Positions 9,591 through 20,460 are shown, counted from the first letter of the stretch. The stretch is DNA of 64,000 nucleotides from Megaustenia siamemsis (GCA_032433765.1 JAVIAB010000073.1:54907787-54971786), one strand, 5' to 3'. Made by a program: numbers and translations. Notes: a model not told the origin generated them from the sequence alone.

Positions 9591-12500
9591 CTGTAAACAC
9601 TGACCGAGATGGAGTAACAGTGCATCACTGTTAGTTCAGTCATTGTCTGATAGTTAATTCTGTTTAAATGTTGTGGTTTCTTTTCTTGGCAAAAGCACAG
9701 ATGTTCACAAGATGGATCACTGACTTTCTGTTAATATGTAGTGAATAACACAACAATCATGTTGCAAATTTGTCAGAATTAAGTTCAGTAATAATTCACT
9801 TCTGTTTCTTATGGTTCATAAACAAATAAATACATTCCCTGGCAAAGAAACAGTATCACACATTGTTATTAAATGTTATGATAAAACATCTAACTGCTAA
9901 TTACAGTATTAATAATAAGTAAAACATTTGCTGAATACAACAGATTGAAAGGTACTTAAATATGTGTTCCCTCCAAGCCTTCAGGACTATCTGTCTATTC
10001 TTTTTCTTGGCTCCTGGCAGGCAGTGCAGTTAGTGTACATCTCTTGTTGCATCCTTTAGGGCAACGATATAGTTCCTCCACTTTCCCATGGCCATACTTC
10101 ATAAAATATAAAATGTCTCAAGTGACCAATATATCTGTTTTCTCAGTTTCCACTGTTCTCCACCAGGTTGTCCTTTTTTTTTTCTTTGCATCAATCTAGG
10201 TAGTATTTGATTTAAATCTGCCAATCGTAATCCATTTATTCAATATTTTTCTACAATATATATTGATTCCCTGTCAGGCATTCATATGAAAACCATCTGG
10301 TGAAAGGAAACAAGGTAGACCAAGTGAATCACTACACAGAACAATTAATAGGTAAGGCTCTACCATGGGAGTAAGAAACAACCAAGAACCATAAAAACTA
10401 GAAGCAGATCGCCAATTGTTGAAACCATGATTTCTTTAGCCTTAGAAAAAATGAATGAACAAATAAATGAATAAAAGCAGAAAAGTTGTTCTTTATCATA
10501 ATTTTCTTAACTCCTTGGCAGCTATAATTGTTACTAGTGTTTTAACAGAAAAAAAAATATATTTTTGTGCTAGAAATTTATGCATGTGTGTGATTACGCA
10601 TGTGTTTAACCAATCATATAGTGATAAGCCCATATTTTAAACAGACTATAAATATCAAGGCAAATCAGCCATGCTACATGAAAACATATAACCAATAAAA
10701 ATGTAGTTTTGACTACAATTTTTTAATGGCAATTGTCGTCTATAAGAAGAAGGCAAAAAAGAGAAGATCAACCAGCCATGCAATACCTGGATCATGGACA
10801 GGAGAATAGCCACGTAATATTTTTTCCAACTTGTAAAATTTGTTTGGCCTGGTGTACAGGTTAGCCTTTAAAAAAAAGATTATGGGCACATATTATTCTC
10901 ACAAAATTTATAGTCTTCAATTCTATTTCTTGTGTTCAAATTTTAATGTTACTCTATCAGAGTTCTGGTTCTAAGTTCTTATGATAAATTTGACAGCTGT
11001 CCTGAGATTTTCCTTAACTCCATACATACAGTTATGAGTGCAAACTGGAAACTACTATTCGTGCTGTTTCGTCCTAAATGTTTGTCTGCAACGCAAGTAT
11101 TCAGCCCTACCCTATCCGGGAGATACTTGTCTTAACAGGAAAAAATACAGATACACTATGTATTTCCAAGTTGTGGTCGCAACCTTATGCTATAGTCATG
11201 AGAACACCTACGCGAAAGACATTGCCTACAAAGCTAATTTCTTAGTTAGCTGAGTGGCAGTGTTCCCTAGCGCTTGGCTTTTCATGGCAAGGCGCTGTGC
11301 CACTGAGTACGGGTTCGATCCTGCTTTGGTCCATAATTTTTTCTGTTGATTATTTGTCAATTTTTCAGAGTGCTGTAAACATACCTCTTCCTCTGAATTG
11401 ATTCGCTATATTATTATTACATTTCCTTTATTTATAACATTAAATATGCCTAATTTTTCAGTACCTTCTTTGACCATAGATTGAATTTAATTCGGTATAG
11501 GGAGAGAAATTAAGCCTTAACTCAAAGAGTAGAACAAAAAAAAGACACAAGGAATTTGGAATGATGTTAAATTTTGAGAACTTATTTTAATAGTGGACAA
11601 GTGGGTGGCTGAGTAACCAGTTATTTCTGAATCAGGTGGATGCTTATTTAATTTAACTTAATTAAGCAAAAAGGATGGAGTAGTTCAAAAAAATCCTAAC
11701 CTGTACACTACATTGCAACTTCACTAGGACATGCAATCTTTATTCCCAGACCTTCAGTGCCCCAATTCCTTTCAGCAGACTCTGGAAATGGGACAATGTC
11801 AAAGCATAACAGCATCTTTTCTTTTTTTACATTTTAGACTGTGACATGTTTTCTATAGTAAAAAGTAGGTTTAGCCTTCTGTAATAACAAATGTCATTCC
11901 CATTAACACTCGTTATACTGTGTGGCTAGTTTTTTTTGGTTAATAACTGCACCTACCCAAAATCTTAAATGCATAGTTTAACCATACTTATTTACACACT
12001 AGAAGAAATAGAAATAATAAGTTATTTAATTCTGGGCATAATTCCAGTGAGTTGAATGAGAAGTTGGCAAACTGTCACAAAGATCGGAGAAAGAATTTGA
12101 ATGGTGCAACTACCTTGACTTGAGAAATATAGAGACAAGTCTAACATTACTATATTGACAAAAAAAGTTAATAAATAAAAACAGAACAACAATTTAAAAT
12201 TAAAATTGTCACACATTACCTCACAAAACTTTTGCACTCTGAATCTTAGAAAGAAAAGTTATTACAATCAATTAAACATGACGGAAGTATCACTATTTAC
12301 ATTTTTAATTTAATATTGGTAAAGTCCTAATTTAACATCATACTGTTAAACAAGAGATTTCTCCTGATTTGCCACACACAAACTTTAATGTATTAATGGC
12401 TTCTAGTTGCTTTGCATTTAATTAAATTTTTTCCAACAAGGTTTAGGGTTAGGTCTTTATTTATTTATGTACTTCTAACCCTAACCCAGAAGTCTCCTAA

Positions 12501-12806
12501 TGACAGATAAAAAAACCGAATAAAGAGCAAAGGGATGTTACTCCAAGCAGAAAGATACTTTACCTAATATAGGACTTTGCCTAATATAATTTTATTTTGC
12601 TTACTGGAAGGGTTATCAGTTATTAAAGAGTTATGATGTGATGTAGCTATTTTAATTATTTTTTTAAATTCTGAAATTTTAAAAAAAATTATAATATCTA
12701 ATTAAATATAGTATTTTATTATTTTTATTAATTTTTTTCATATATGAGTCTTTGCTGAAATTTTAGGAAAATTTAATAAAAATCCTTACATTTCTTTACT
12801 TTACAG
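9591..12806. other. AT-rich intergenic or intronic sequence
   Basis: About 3.2 kb with very low GC and many short homopolymers. A minus-strand reading at 10000-10190 loosely resembles a LINE C-terminus (a TWWRTVET-like segment) but is too decayed to name. No exon beyond the flanking candidates could be supported. Confidence 0.45.
11255..11330 (+). other. tRNA-like segment (A and B box-like)
   Basis: The sequence contains tagctgagtggcag and, 55 bases later, gggttcgatcctgc, which resemble internal Pol III promoter boxes. No convincing acceptor stem or cloverleaf can be drawn. It may be the head of an old tRNA-derived SINE rather than a functional tRNA. Confidence 0.25.
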
Positions 12807-12882
12807 TGACTCAGTTACACTTCGTACCACTGGTTAGTGGGTTAGTGGTCTTTTGGGCTTTTCACTGTCGTCTGAAGTTTAA
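12807..12882 (+). CDS. candidate internal exon, unidentified
   Basis: A 76-nt segment sits between a strong acceptor (tttctttactttacag) and a consensus donor (gtaagttatt). One frame is fully open across it and begins QLHFVPLVSGLVVFW, hydrophobic in character. The other two frames have stops. I do not recognise the product, and the same splice strings could occur by chance in 3 kb of T-rich sequence. Confidence 0.25.
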
Positions 12883-12989
12883 GTAAGTTATTATGTAAAC
12901 TTTGTTGATTAGTCTTATACTTACTTTTATTGATCACAGTAACTACTGTCTACTACTGCTATTTTTATTAATTACAGTACTGAATACTC

Positions 12990-13680
12990 AACAGACAGTC
13001 CGTATTACGACAACAAAGGAGTACATGGACATCTACAGCACATTCGAAGGGCAGAATAGTCAAAGAAGACACTGGTGCATAAAAAAAGAATGTTATGACC
13101 ATGAATAACATAACAATGGAGGTGATGGCCAAGGCATTCTTCTGGTTAGAGTCACAAACCTACACCCACACCTGCATACTAAGTGATTTGATGAGCATGA
13201 TAAGAAAAGTGGAGGCCATCTCTGTGTGCAGGCAATGGCTAGAGTCATTGCAGAAATTAAAAATATGTTGTGAATTTTTTGTAGTGTCACCTTAGTTTAC
13301 GACCCTGGGCATACTCACACTGGAGTACAGGGACAGGGAAATGAAAAAGTGGTCAGGTTGGTTAGCTGTGCTCTTGTTGAGGATGGTCAACCAATGAGGC
13401 GGACAACATCAATGCCCTATGAGATTGTTGGAAGGGCACAGGACTTCGACAACCATGAATCTACATCACTCCTTCAGATAAAAGAGATGAGAGTTAAGAT
13501 GGGCACAGCCAGAAATAAGAAACTTAATCAAAATGGGCGTTTAAGGAAACCTATCAACCAGCACAGAACTGTAGTCATATCTCCGTAATGTCGCTGGACA
13601 CTATGGGACTTGCTGAGGAGGGATCTGAGCACCTATGGCCTATGCCTATGGTCATGTTCGGTGTGCAATGATGATGACCC
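12990..13680 (+). mobile_element. LINE-J 3' end with RNase H remnant
   Basis: The decayed reading includes ITMEVMAKAFFWLESQT (glutamate motif of RNase H), CILSDLMSMIRKVEA (aspartate motif) and a C-terminal block with GRAQDFDNHESTSLLQIKE and MRVKMGTARNKKL. It ends with VCND and a gatgatgatga tail at about 13668-13680. This is the RNase H and tail region of the LINE whose RT part is seen on the minus strand at 56700-58000. Frameshifts are frequent. Confidence 0.65.
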
Positions 13681-13795
13681 GCAAATAAATAACTCAATTA
13701 ACTGAATATGTTAGTTTTACTTACAAAAACATAGAATATTGAAACAACGATATTTTTATTTAAATACTTTTTTTCCCTATTTAATGTATTATTTG

Positions 13796-13884
13796 CCTGT
13801 TCAAACAGAGTGGATCTAACAGGCTTAAACAGACAGCTGTCTTCGTGTGAGAGTCTGGAGTCCTACTCTGATTGAGTCCTGATC

Positions 13885-13886
<2 letters not shown>
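13796..13886 (+). mobile_element. S3-type 3' end fragment
   Basis: The sequence gttcaaacagagtggatct, then the block acagacagctgtcttcg and ctactctgattgagtcctg, matches the 3' part of S3 (23333-23672, opposite strand). The internal 40 bases between the two blocks are missing. A pure (ag)n tract follows directly, in the place of the S3 tail. Confidence 0.75.

Positions 13887-13931
<45 letters not shown>
13887..13931. repeat. (AG)n microsatellite
   Basis: About 22 uninterrupted AG units immediately after the S3-type 3' end. It probably grew from the gagagaga tail of that element. Confidence 0.95.
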
Positions 13932-13933
<2 letters not shown>

Positions 13934-14705
13934 TATTTATTATTTATTGTACATATTTTTTGTTACTTTATTTTATTATGTTTATGATGATTCGGATAGC
14001 AAAAATTGCGACAATGTGAGACAATCAAAGTTGCAACTGACAATCATTCTTAGATTCTACCACTAGGAAAGTGTCTAGTAACTAAAAGTAAACTGCCTGG
14101 TGCCTTTAGTTTACATTGACGACAAACGACATTGTCAAATCTAATCAGTAAAAATCAGCCACACTTCACAGACTGACTCAGTGACTGGAATCAGCTGCAG
14201 CATGACACATTTTTGACAAACTTGACATTATCCAAACAGGGAGATACGCTCTTCCATTGCTAACAACTATACATTTCGCATATTGACCATGAGATCATGA
14301 CTATAGCAGGTAAATATAATAATAACAGTGTAAACCTACAACATAAGAACAGTCACAGTTTACGTGTGTACAATATGCCCACGACTTGTCAACATTCATA
14401 GAAAACCTAAACAAACATGGAGGTAATTGGGTGAAGAGACATGCGCAGTTTGGGTTCAATCGCTTACACACTTAACAAACCCACGCCATATCATAGCAAC
14501 TGTAACTTTCCCTTATATAAACGGACGTCGTTTGTCTGTTATTAATATTAATAATAATAATAGTAATAGTGATAATGATAAACACGCGATTTTACAACTT
14601 GGTCGTCTGTGATTTAACCTTCCTTTATTTCTTTCATTGCGGAGGTGGCTATAAGTACTATAACTATAAAGTCAAATTTTTATATATTTTTTTTCTTCTT
14701 CTTAG

Positions 14706-15821
14706 TTATAATTGGTGCATAGTAGATAGACCAAAGGAAAAAGTAGGGAGCACAAAGTATGAAATCAATCAAAAAAGAATCAAAGTAGAAACAGAATAGG
14801 TAGAATGTGCTCCCTACTGACTCGGTCTTATTCCCTAATGGACGGTTCGAGATCAAGCATGGCTTCACATGTGTGTCCCGCAACATCATTTATGCCATCA
14901 TATGCCAACGATGCCACATGACCTATATCGGTGTGTCTGGGAGAAGATTAGCGGAAAGATTTTGTGAACATCTACGAGATGTCCAACAGAATACTGGTAC
15001 TCCAGTGTCTTCCCACTTCAACTCCCCTGATCACAAGGGTAAAGACGACGTCCGTGTCACTGGAATTGTCCTTTGTTACTCTGGCGACCGCAGCAGCTAT
15101 ATTTTGGAAAATCGCCTCATAGTCCAGTATGGTTCGCTGACCCCACGAGGCATGAATGTATCATACTCATACACATAGTTTCCTTTTGGTTGCTCCTTCC
15201 CTTTTGCATAGCCTTCTCTACTGCACATATTTGGGATCTTTGGTCTATCTACTATGCCTTGCTATTTATAGTTCTTCTCCTCTAGTCCCTTATGAGACAC
15301 TTCGGTGTTCTCATCTATACCTTTTTTCTGTGCTCCTTACCCCTCATTTGTTTTTATTGTACCCCACTCTCAGACATCTCACTCTTACCGCCTTTTGAGC
15401 ACGTGCTAGTCTACTGTTCTATTCTTTCTCCTTTGTGTTTGCACACTGACCCCTGTGTGAACTCCTCTGGTTCGTGTGCATTTGCGCACATTTCTGCACA
15501 TTCACGACAGCCACACTTTTGTTACCATTTCCTTTTCATACACACAGGATAGACATTTTTCTTTAACATATTTCGAATATTTTTGTTTTGAATGTTTCGT
15601 TATTAGTTGTGTGTGTGTTTTTTTTTTTTCTTCTTTGTTCCTGCTGAGGGCCTATTGGGCCGAAACGTCGTTTAGTCTGTGTCGTCCACTTATCGCGTAA
15701 AGCTTCTAACATACCATTTTTTTGTATTTTTTAATTTTTCCAAATATTCAGCTTTACTGCAGCTTCGCATTTTTATACATTCATTTGCATTTCTTTGCCT
15801 TATCCCCTTATAATTGGTGCA
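14706..15821 (+). mobile_element. Penelope-like element (PLE1), 5'-truncated, with 14-bp target duplication
   Basis: The insertion (14720-15807) is flanked by the identical 14-mer ttataattggtgca at 14706-14719 and 15808-15821. The reading frame at 14807-15178 encodes the GIY-YIG endonuclease end of a PLE protein: IIYAIICQRCHMTYIGVSG, then RLAERFCEHLRDVQ, FNSPDHKGKDD and ENRLIVQYGSLTP. The reverse transcriptase is missing. The first 17 bases (14720-14736) are the exact reverse complement of 15238-15254 within the same insertion, so the 5' side carries a small inverted piece. A hammerhead-like motif lies at 15641-15670. Confidence 0.9.
15641..15670 (+). ncRNA. hammerhead-like motif in PLE1
   Basis: The sequence ctgag, then a GGCC/GGCC hairpin with a short loop, then gaaacgtc. 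The GAAAC box and the palindromic ACGT suit a minimal hammerhead stem III. The first core box lacks two bases relative to CUGANGA, so this copy is probably inactive. Confidence 0.45.
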
Positions 15822-16215
15822 GAAACATGGACATTAGAAGACAAGAAAACAGAACAGAGAATTGAAGTCTTTGAAATGTGGATATATAGAAGAATCGGTA
15901 GAATTGGAAGGCAGGAAAAGAAAACAAACGATGAAGTCTTAAAATAACCAAAAATGAAAAGAGAACTACTAAGCACAATTCAAACAAGACAAATGCGATT
16001 TTGGGGCCATGTTAAAAGACACAACAGCCTACTAAAAGTAATCCTGGTGGGGAAAATACAAGGTGAAAGAGGCAGACCAAGATTAACATGGATGAGTAAC
16101 ATCAAAAGATGGACAAATCAGCCTATGACAACCTGCACCATCAAAGCAAGAGACAGAGCAGAATGGCGCTCCATGGTAGCCAATCTTCGTTGCGGACAAA
16201 GCACTCGATGATGAT

Positions 16216-16823
16216 GATGATGAGTTATAATTATTTTTGTTTATGTTTTATAGTGCTTTTTAATAGTTTTTACTTTTATCCTACTGAACTTCATTTATTC
16301 GTATGCTTGTAGTAGTAGGGTCGCATAAAGAAGGAATGTGCAATTTTCTGGTTTTCGCCAGTTGTGTAGCTTGTGTTGTCTTGTTGAATTTACTTTTAAT
16401 ACCTCTAGCTCTTGGAATCCATTTACCTGTCTCTTTCCTTTCAGGGTTTCCATTTTGCACTATAACATGATGTGTTCTGCCATGCACTCGAACTGCAGGT
16501 TGTGTGGCTTTCATTCTGGTCAAATGTTCAGAGCATTAATTCTTTGTTGTTCAGAATAGAGTTCAGTATATTTCTGTTAAAACAAGCATCGCCGTGGGCA
16601 AATTAGGGCTAAAATGCTTGCGCTGTAAACATGCAATAACTGGGTGAAACAGTAGAGCTATTATACACGTGTGTCTTTCAAGAATTGTCCGTCAGGCATT
16701 GGTAGCTCCATGTGGCCATAAACAATATTATTTTTTAATTAACGTACAGTTTTTTTTCCTTACATACTCCCATTCGCATTTTTCAAAATCGGTGCTATTC
16801 GGTAGATTACATTATATACTTTC
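16216..16823. other. no recognisable feature
   Basis: A minus-strand frame of 80 codons (16281-16523) is open but has no domain that I recognise. It could be a remnant of an LTR element or chance. Confidence 0.4.
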
Positions 16824-17301
16824 TGAAGTATTTATAAAAATGAGAAAGAGAGTTCATCGGTGCTATATAGAACCAATTCTGACCTATGGAAGCGAATCAT
16901 GGACAATAGACAAACAAATGAAAAGATGATTAGAGGCCACAGAGATGGGATTTCTCAGAAGAATGTTGAAAGTTCCCTGTACAGCTTAAAAGACCAATGA
17001 GGAAGTTCTCAAAGAGGCCAACACAAAAATGGAGCTCTTAAAAAACATCATAAAGAAGCAATCAACATTTTTCGGGCACATCATGAGAAGAGGAAAGTTG
17101 GAATACTTGGTTACAACTGGCAAAATAAAAGGAAAGAGAGATCGCGGACGACAAAGAGAGAAAATACTGGATAGCTTGGTGTCATGGCATGGAAAACAGT
17201 CAACAACAGAACTGATACGATGCACTGTAGATAGAAGATTGTGGAGGGACATGATCGCCTACGCCAACCGGTATGGCACATGATGATGATGAAGTATTTA
17301 T
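16824..17301 (+). mobile_element. LINE-D copy with 12-bp target duplication
   Basis: Flanked by tgaagtatttat at 16824-16835 and 17290-17301. The 454-bp insert encodes MRKRVHRCYIEPILTYGSES, WTIDKQMKR, FLRRMLKVP, KQSTFFGHIMRRGKLEYLV, GKRDRGRQREKILDSLVSW and WRDMIAYANRYGT, then an (atg)n tail. One stop interrupts the first half. It is the C-terminal region of a non-LTR retrotransposon related to LINE-A. Other copies: 25193 (minus), 31870 and 60205-63365. Confidence 0.88.
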
Positions 17302-17690
17302 CTATATATCTATTGGCATTTCGAGCCATAGCCGGCCCATGGGGCATAGACCCAGATAATATTTCTCTTATCTAAATTGTTATTCTAGCAGTTATCAATT
17401 CTCGTAAAGATCTTTCATTAAATCTAGCATTTATCTCTGTTCTGTGCAAGCAACTCTATCTCATTGAGGGAGCCGATTCCTGCTGCTCTTGCCTCTCTGA
17501 TCAATGTTCTTCTCAGTGTATCTCTGGTCTTCCTCTTTTCCTCTTACTTGTTGTAAGAATTATCAACCGACAACAAATCGGTGTTGTTAATGGCTACATG
17601 TTGAGGGATAACCGTCAGTAAAGATCTGAACATTTATGGACTTTGTCTAATGGCCAATAAGGACAATCTGTCAACTAAACTAAACTAAAT
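17302..17690. other. possible LINE scrap, otherwise unassigned
   Basis: The minus strand at 17450-17560 reads KRKTRDTLRRTLIREARAAG, which resembles basic LINE C-terminal segments. The rest shows nothing clear. Confidence 0.3.
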
Positions 17691-17736
17691 GAAACTTAAC
17701 TTAACTTAACTTAACTTAACTTAACTTAACTTAACT
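17691..17736. repeat. (TTAAC)n microsatellite
   Basis: About eight tandem pentamer units aacttaactt, preceded by degenerate actaaactaaa units. Confidence 0.95.
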
Positions 17737-17819
17737 ACAGCAATATATTTCATAAATGACGTTCTCTGCCTCATGGCAGACCACTATGTAAAATATCAGG
17801 TACACATTTAAGACTAAGT

Positions 17820-18185
17820 GAACTTAGGAGCTGTCTTTGAAAATGAACTCGATCTTACTAGTCCAGTACAGATAATACGACTATACTTGACAAGAGGCTA
17901 CAACAGCTAGGACTGTGAATAAAAAAGAGATAATAAAAGAAATCATGAGAATTAATACAGTGCCCAATAACCAGATATAAGTAGGAGAAATATCTCTTAC
18001 ACGCAGTCTTATACATATCTAGGTAATAATATGGACAGAAGAAGAAGGAGCAGTGTATGATACCAAAATAAGGATTTTTAAAAGTCGAAAGGAACTTTCT
18101 TTCATTGTTCTAGGAAACATAAGAAAATCAAAAGAAACAGGTTACTTAAAAAATATTGACAAATTTACCAGAACAGGTTCAGGAC
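17820..18185 (+). mobile_element. LINE-F fragment
   Basis: A broken plus-strand reading contains VGEISLTRSL, VYDTKIRIFKSRKELSF and LGNIRKSKE. It parallels the LINE-F copy at 50785-52850 (KNDTQIRKPKARGAFVALRN, then LGNIRKSKE). It is the region after the catalytic block of reverse transcriptase. Stops are frequent. Confidence 0.6.
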
Positions 18186-18300
18186 AAAGGCCTAAATAGC
18201 AGGACGTGTCTGGCGAAATCCTGACGTTTGGTAACCCTACTTTTGATATTGTTGATCCAATTGCCTGACATTGTCTCTGCTCCCCTGTATTTTTATTTCT

Positions 18301-18575
18301 TAGATGACATTCAGGAGCCGCGATAGCTCAGTGGTTAGTGAATTGGACTACAAAGGACAAGGGGTAGGGTTCGATCCCAACCGACGGCTTCCGGATTCAC
18401 CCAGCCTTAAAATGGGTACCGGATTTTTTTCTGGAAGAGTAAAGCAGCATAGGCGTAATACCGACCACATTACCCCAAAAATCATGTGCTGAAGGTCTGT
18501 AAAATAACACTATATTTCCCTAAACGCCACTTGGCGTGACGGGGGTACTTTACTCTTTTACTAGTTGACATTCAG
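18301..18575 (+). mobile_element. SINE-1, full-length copy with 14-bp target duplication
   Basis: A tRNA-derived SINE. The head ggagccgcgatagctcagtg carries the A box, and gggttcgatcccaa is the B box. The body includes ttcacccagcctta, taccggatttttttctgg, accacattacccc, the hairpin-like cgccacttggcg and gggggtactttac. The flanks are tagatgacattcag (18301-18314) and tagttgacattcag (18562-18575), 13 of 14 identical. The copy has a small deletion before the aacacta block. The source tRNA cannot be named from the sequence. Confidence 0.92.
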
Positions 18576-19408
18576 TCGGTGGTAGTGCATTCAGTAGGGG
18601 ATTATAAATAATGAATAACGTCCCTTGAGTAACTCTTGTTTTCTTAGCAGAAAATGTGTATTTTGTTTGGTTGTTACCCGCAATCAATTCAGACTTCTTT
18701 AGGTACACTCGGTACAGCACAATTGCGTTGCATAAAAGTCAGAATGGCACAGCGACGACTGTATGTTGTCATTGTATGTTAACACTTTTTCACAAAAATT
18801 ACCGTATTCATTTGTCATAAACAACAAAGCCTAACAAAGTCCTAATATTATTAACTAATTATTAATTAATTATTATTATTAATGCTCCCCACTTCTTTTC
18901 TCATTTGCACCTCTGCGTCGACCTTTACAGTTTAGGTATATTCGTATATTTAGGTCGAACATTTTGTCAGAACATTTTCTTTTTTAATCGGGGTTGTCTT
19001 CCCTTGGAGTGAGTAACCGCATTGTTTCTAGACTACCGCATGGAGGTGAAGCAGGTGTCTTGGTCAAGTATGACATCAGCAGTCATCTATGAGTTAATGA
19101 TTTATATCAGCTTAAAATTAACAGAAACATTTGCAAGTGCCCATTAGTGCCTACAACTTTCAAAATTCTGTTAGCATACTCTACTACGTTTTCTCATTCT
19201 AATTTTATTTTAAATTGCAGATATAACTTTCTATTTTTTTTTTTTTTAATTTAGATTGACAATTTTTGTTTGCAGAAACACGGGCATCAGGTAGTAATAT
19301 TGGAGTTACATAGTAACTGCCTTAGATAGAGACAAAGAATATTTATACATATTATACGTTATTTTTTAATTGATTTATTAATCTTGTAATTTGATTATTG
19401 AGTTAGTT
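18576..19408. other. no recognisable feature
   Basis: AT-rich, with TTA-type runs near 18845-18890. No gene could be supported. Confidence 0.5.
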
Positions 19409-20435
19409 ATCTTAAAAACAATCATCATTTTTTGCCCATGTAATGAGAAGAGAACAACTGGAATATATTGTAACAACTGGAAAAATTGAGGGATGAAGCG
19501 ATAGAGGGAAGCAAAGAGAAAAAATAACAGACAGCTTAAGAGAATGGTTTGGCAGAAGGTCAACAACAGAAATGATAAATAGCTGCCGAGATCGAAAGTT
19601 GTGGAGAGACATGATCACCTACGCCAGTAGGCCCGGTACTTGGTGATCTTCTTCTTTCTTCTTTTCTCTTTCACTGATACCTAAAAGGTGTCGTGATTTA
19701 TATCATTTGTCGTTCTTGTGCTGCTCGAATTGTCTGAATTAGTGATTTTCCTTTGTTGTTACATGTCTCTGTCACTGCATCTATCCATCTTCTTCTGGGT
19801 CTTCCTCTTGGTCTTTTCCCATGCATTCTCGAGAAGAACGCCCTTGATGGTGATTGGTGAGGATTCATTCTGACCAGGTGGCCGAACCATTTAAGTTGTT
19901 GTTGTTCTATATATTCTTGGCAGGGTTTTGTTCCTACCATTTTTCTTATGGTTTCATTTGGTATTCTATCTCTTCTTGTGTTGTTTGTTACTTTTCTCAA
20001 GCATCGCATCTCACATGTATTGATCTTTCTTAAATGGGATTTAGAAAGGGTCCATGTTTGACTTTCATAGCACAAAGTTGGTATGAAGATGCTATTTATC
20101 ATTTGTTGTTTAGCTGGCATAGAAATGTTTGGATGTCTTAACAATGGTGAAAGCTGGTATGTGACAGCATTTGCTTTTTGTATTCTCATGTCAATTTCTC
20201 TGTCTAGTTTTCCATCTTCTGTGAACATTGCGCCTAAATACTTGAATTCCTCTACTTGTTTTATTTCTTTGTCTTTGATCTTGATGTTTAATGGGTGTCT
20301 CAATTTGCTTATTCTTATAGCCTCTGTTTTTGCTGTGTTAATTTTCATACTGTAGTTTGTGCAGCTTTTATCTAGAGATGTTAAATGCTGTTGTAGCAGG
20401 TTTTCATCCTCATACTTGGTGATGATGATCTTAAA
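19409..20435 (+). mobile_element. LINE-A 3' end carrying a LINE-E insertion in its tail
   Basis: LINE-A (from 19417) encodes HVMRREQLEYIVTTGKIEG, GKQREKITDSLREWFGRRS, TTEMINSCRDRKLWRDMITY and ASRPGTW, then its atgatg tail. LINE-E landed inside that tail, so the tail resumes at 20424-20427. The outer duplication atcttaaa is at 19409-19416 and 20428-20435. Confidence 0.82.
19637..20423 (-). mobile_element. LINE-E 3' part with 11-bp target duplication
   Basis: A long open minus-strand frame (20348-19698, 216 codons) encodes the post-catalytic region of a non-LTR element: MKINTAKTEAIRISK, VEEFKYLGAMFTEDGKLDRE, PTLCYESQTWTLSKS, TCEMRCLRKVTNNTRRDRIP, LKWFGHLVRMNPHQSP and GKRPRGRPRRRWIDAVTETC. It ends in an (aag)n-type tail. 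Flanks tacttggtgat at 19637-19647 and 20413-20423 are identical. It is the best preserved LINE frame in the window, but still only the 3' 765 bp. The target is the LINE-A tail. Confidence 0.9.
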
Positions 20436-20458
20436 GTTAAAACATCAATTATAATAAT

Positions 20459-20460
<2 letters not shown>

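Larger units (their letters stand above)
14660..16215 (+). mobile_element. LINE-C copy split by a Penelope insertion
   Basis: The C-terminal part of a non-LTR element. Bases 15822-16211 encode ETWTLEDKKTEQRIE, FEMWIYRRIGRIG, RFWGHVKRHNSLLKVIL, a GRPRLTWMSNIKRWTNQP block and the end AEWRSMVANLRCGQSTR, followed by an (atg)n tail. The upstream piece (YIFF-like codons before 14706) belongs to the same element. The PLE inserted between YGA- and ETWT-type codons. Related copies: 36431, 37497, 42280, and a 42-bp copy at 28599. Confidence 0.8.

Noticed and set aside
10000..10190. LINE C-terminus on the minus strand
   Set aside because: Only a TWWRTVET-like segment is suggestive; too decayed to list as an element.
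11255..11330. Functional tRNA gene
   Set aside because: Only A- and B-box-like strings are present; no acceptor stem or anticodon arm could be drawn, and the spacing suits a SINE head better.
16281..16523. Possible LTR-retrotransposon coding frame on the minus strand
   Set aside because: Eighty codons without protease, RT or integrase motifs and no LTR pair nearby.
19698..20348. 216-codon frame as a host gene
   Set aside because: Motifs (EEFKYLGAMF, GKRPRGRPRRRWID) are those of LINE C-termini, and the segment is bounded by a target-site duplication.
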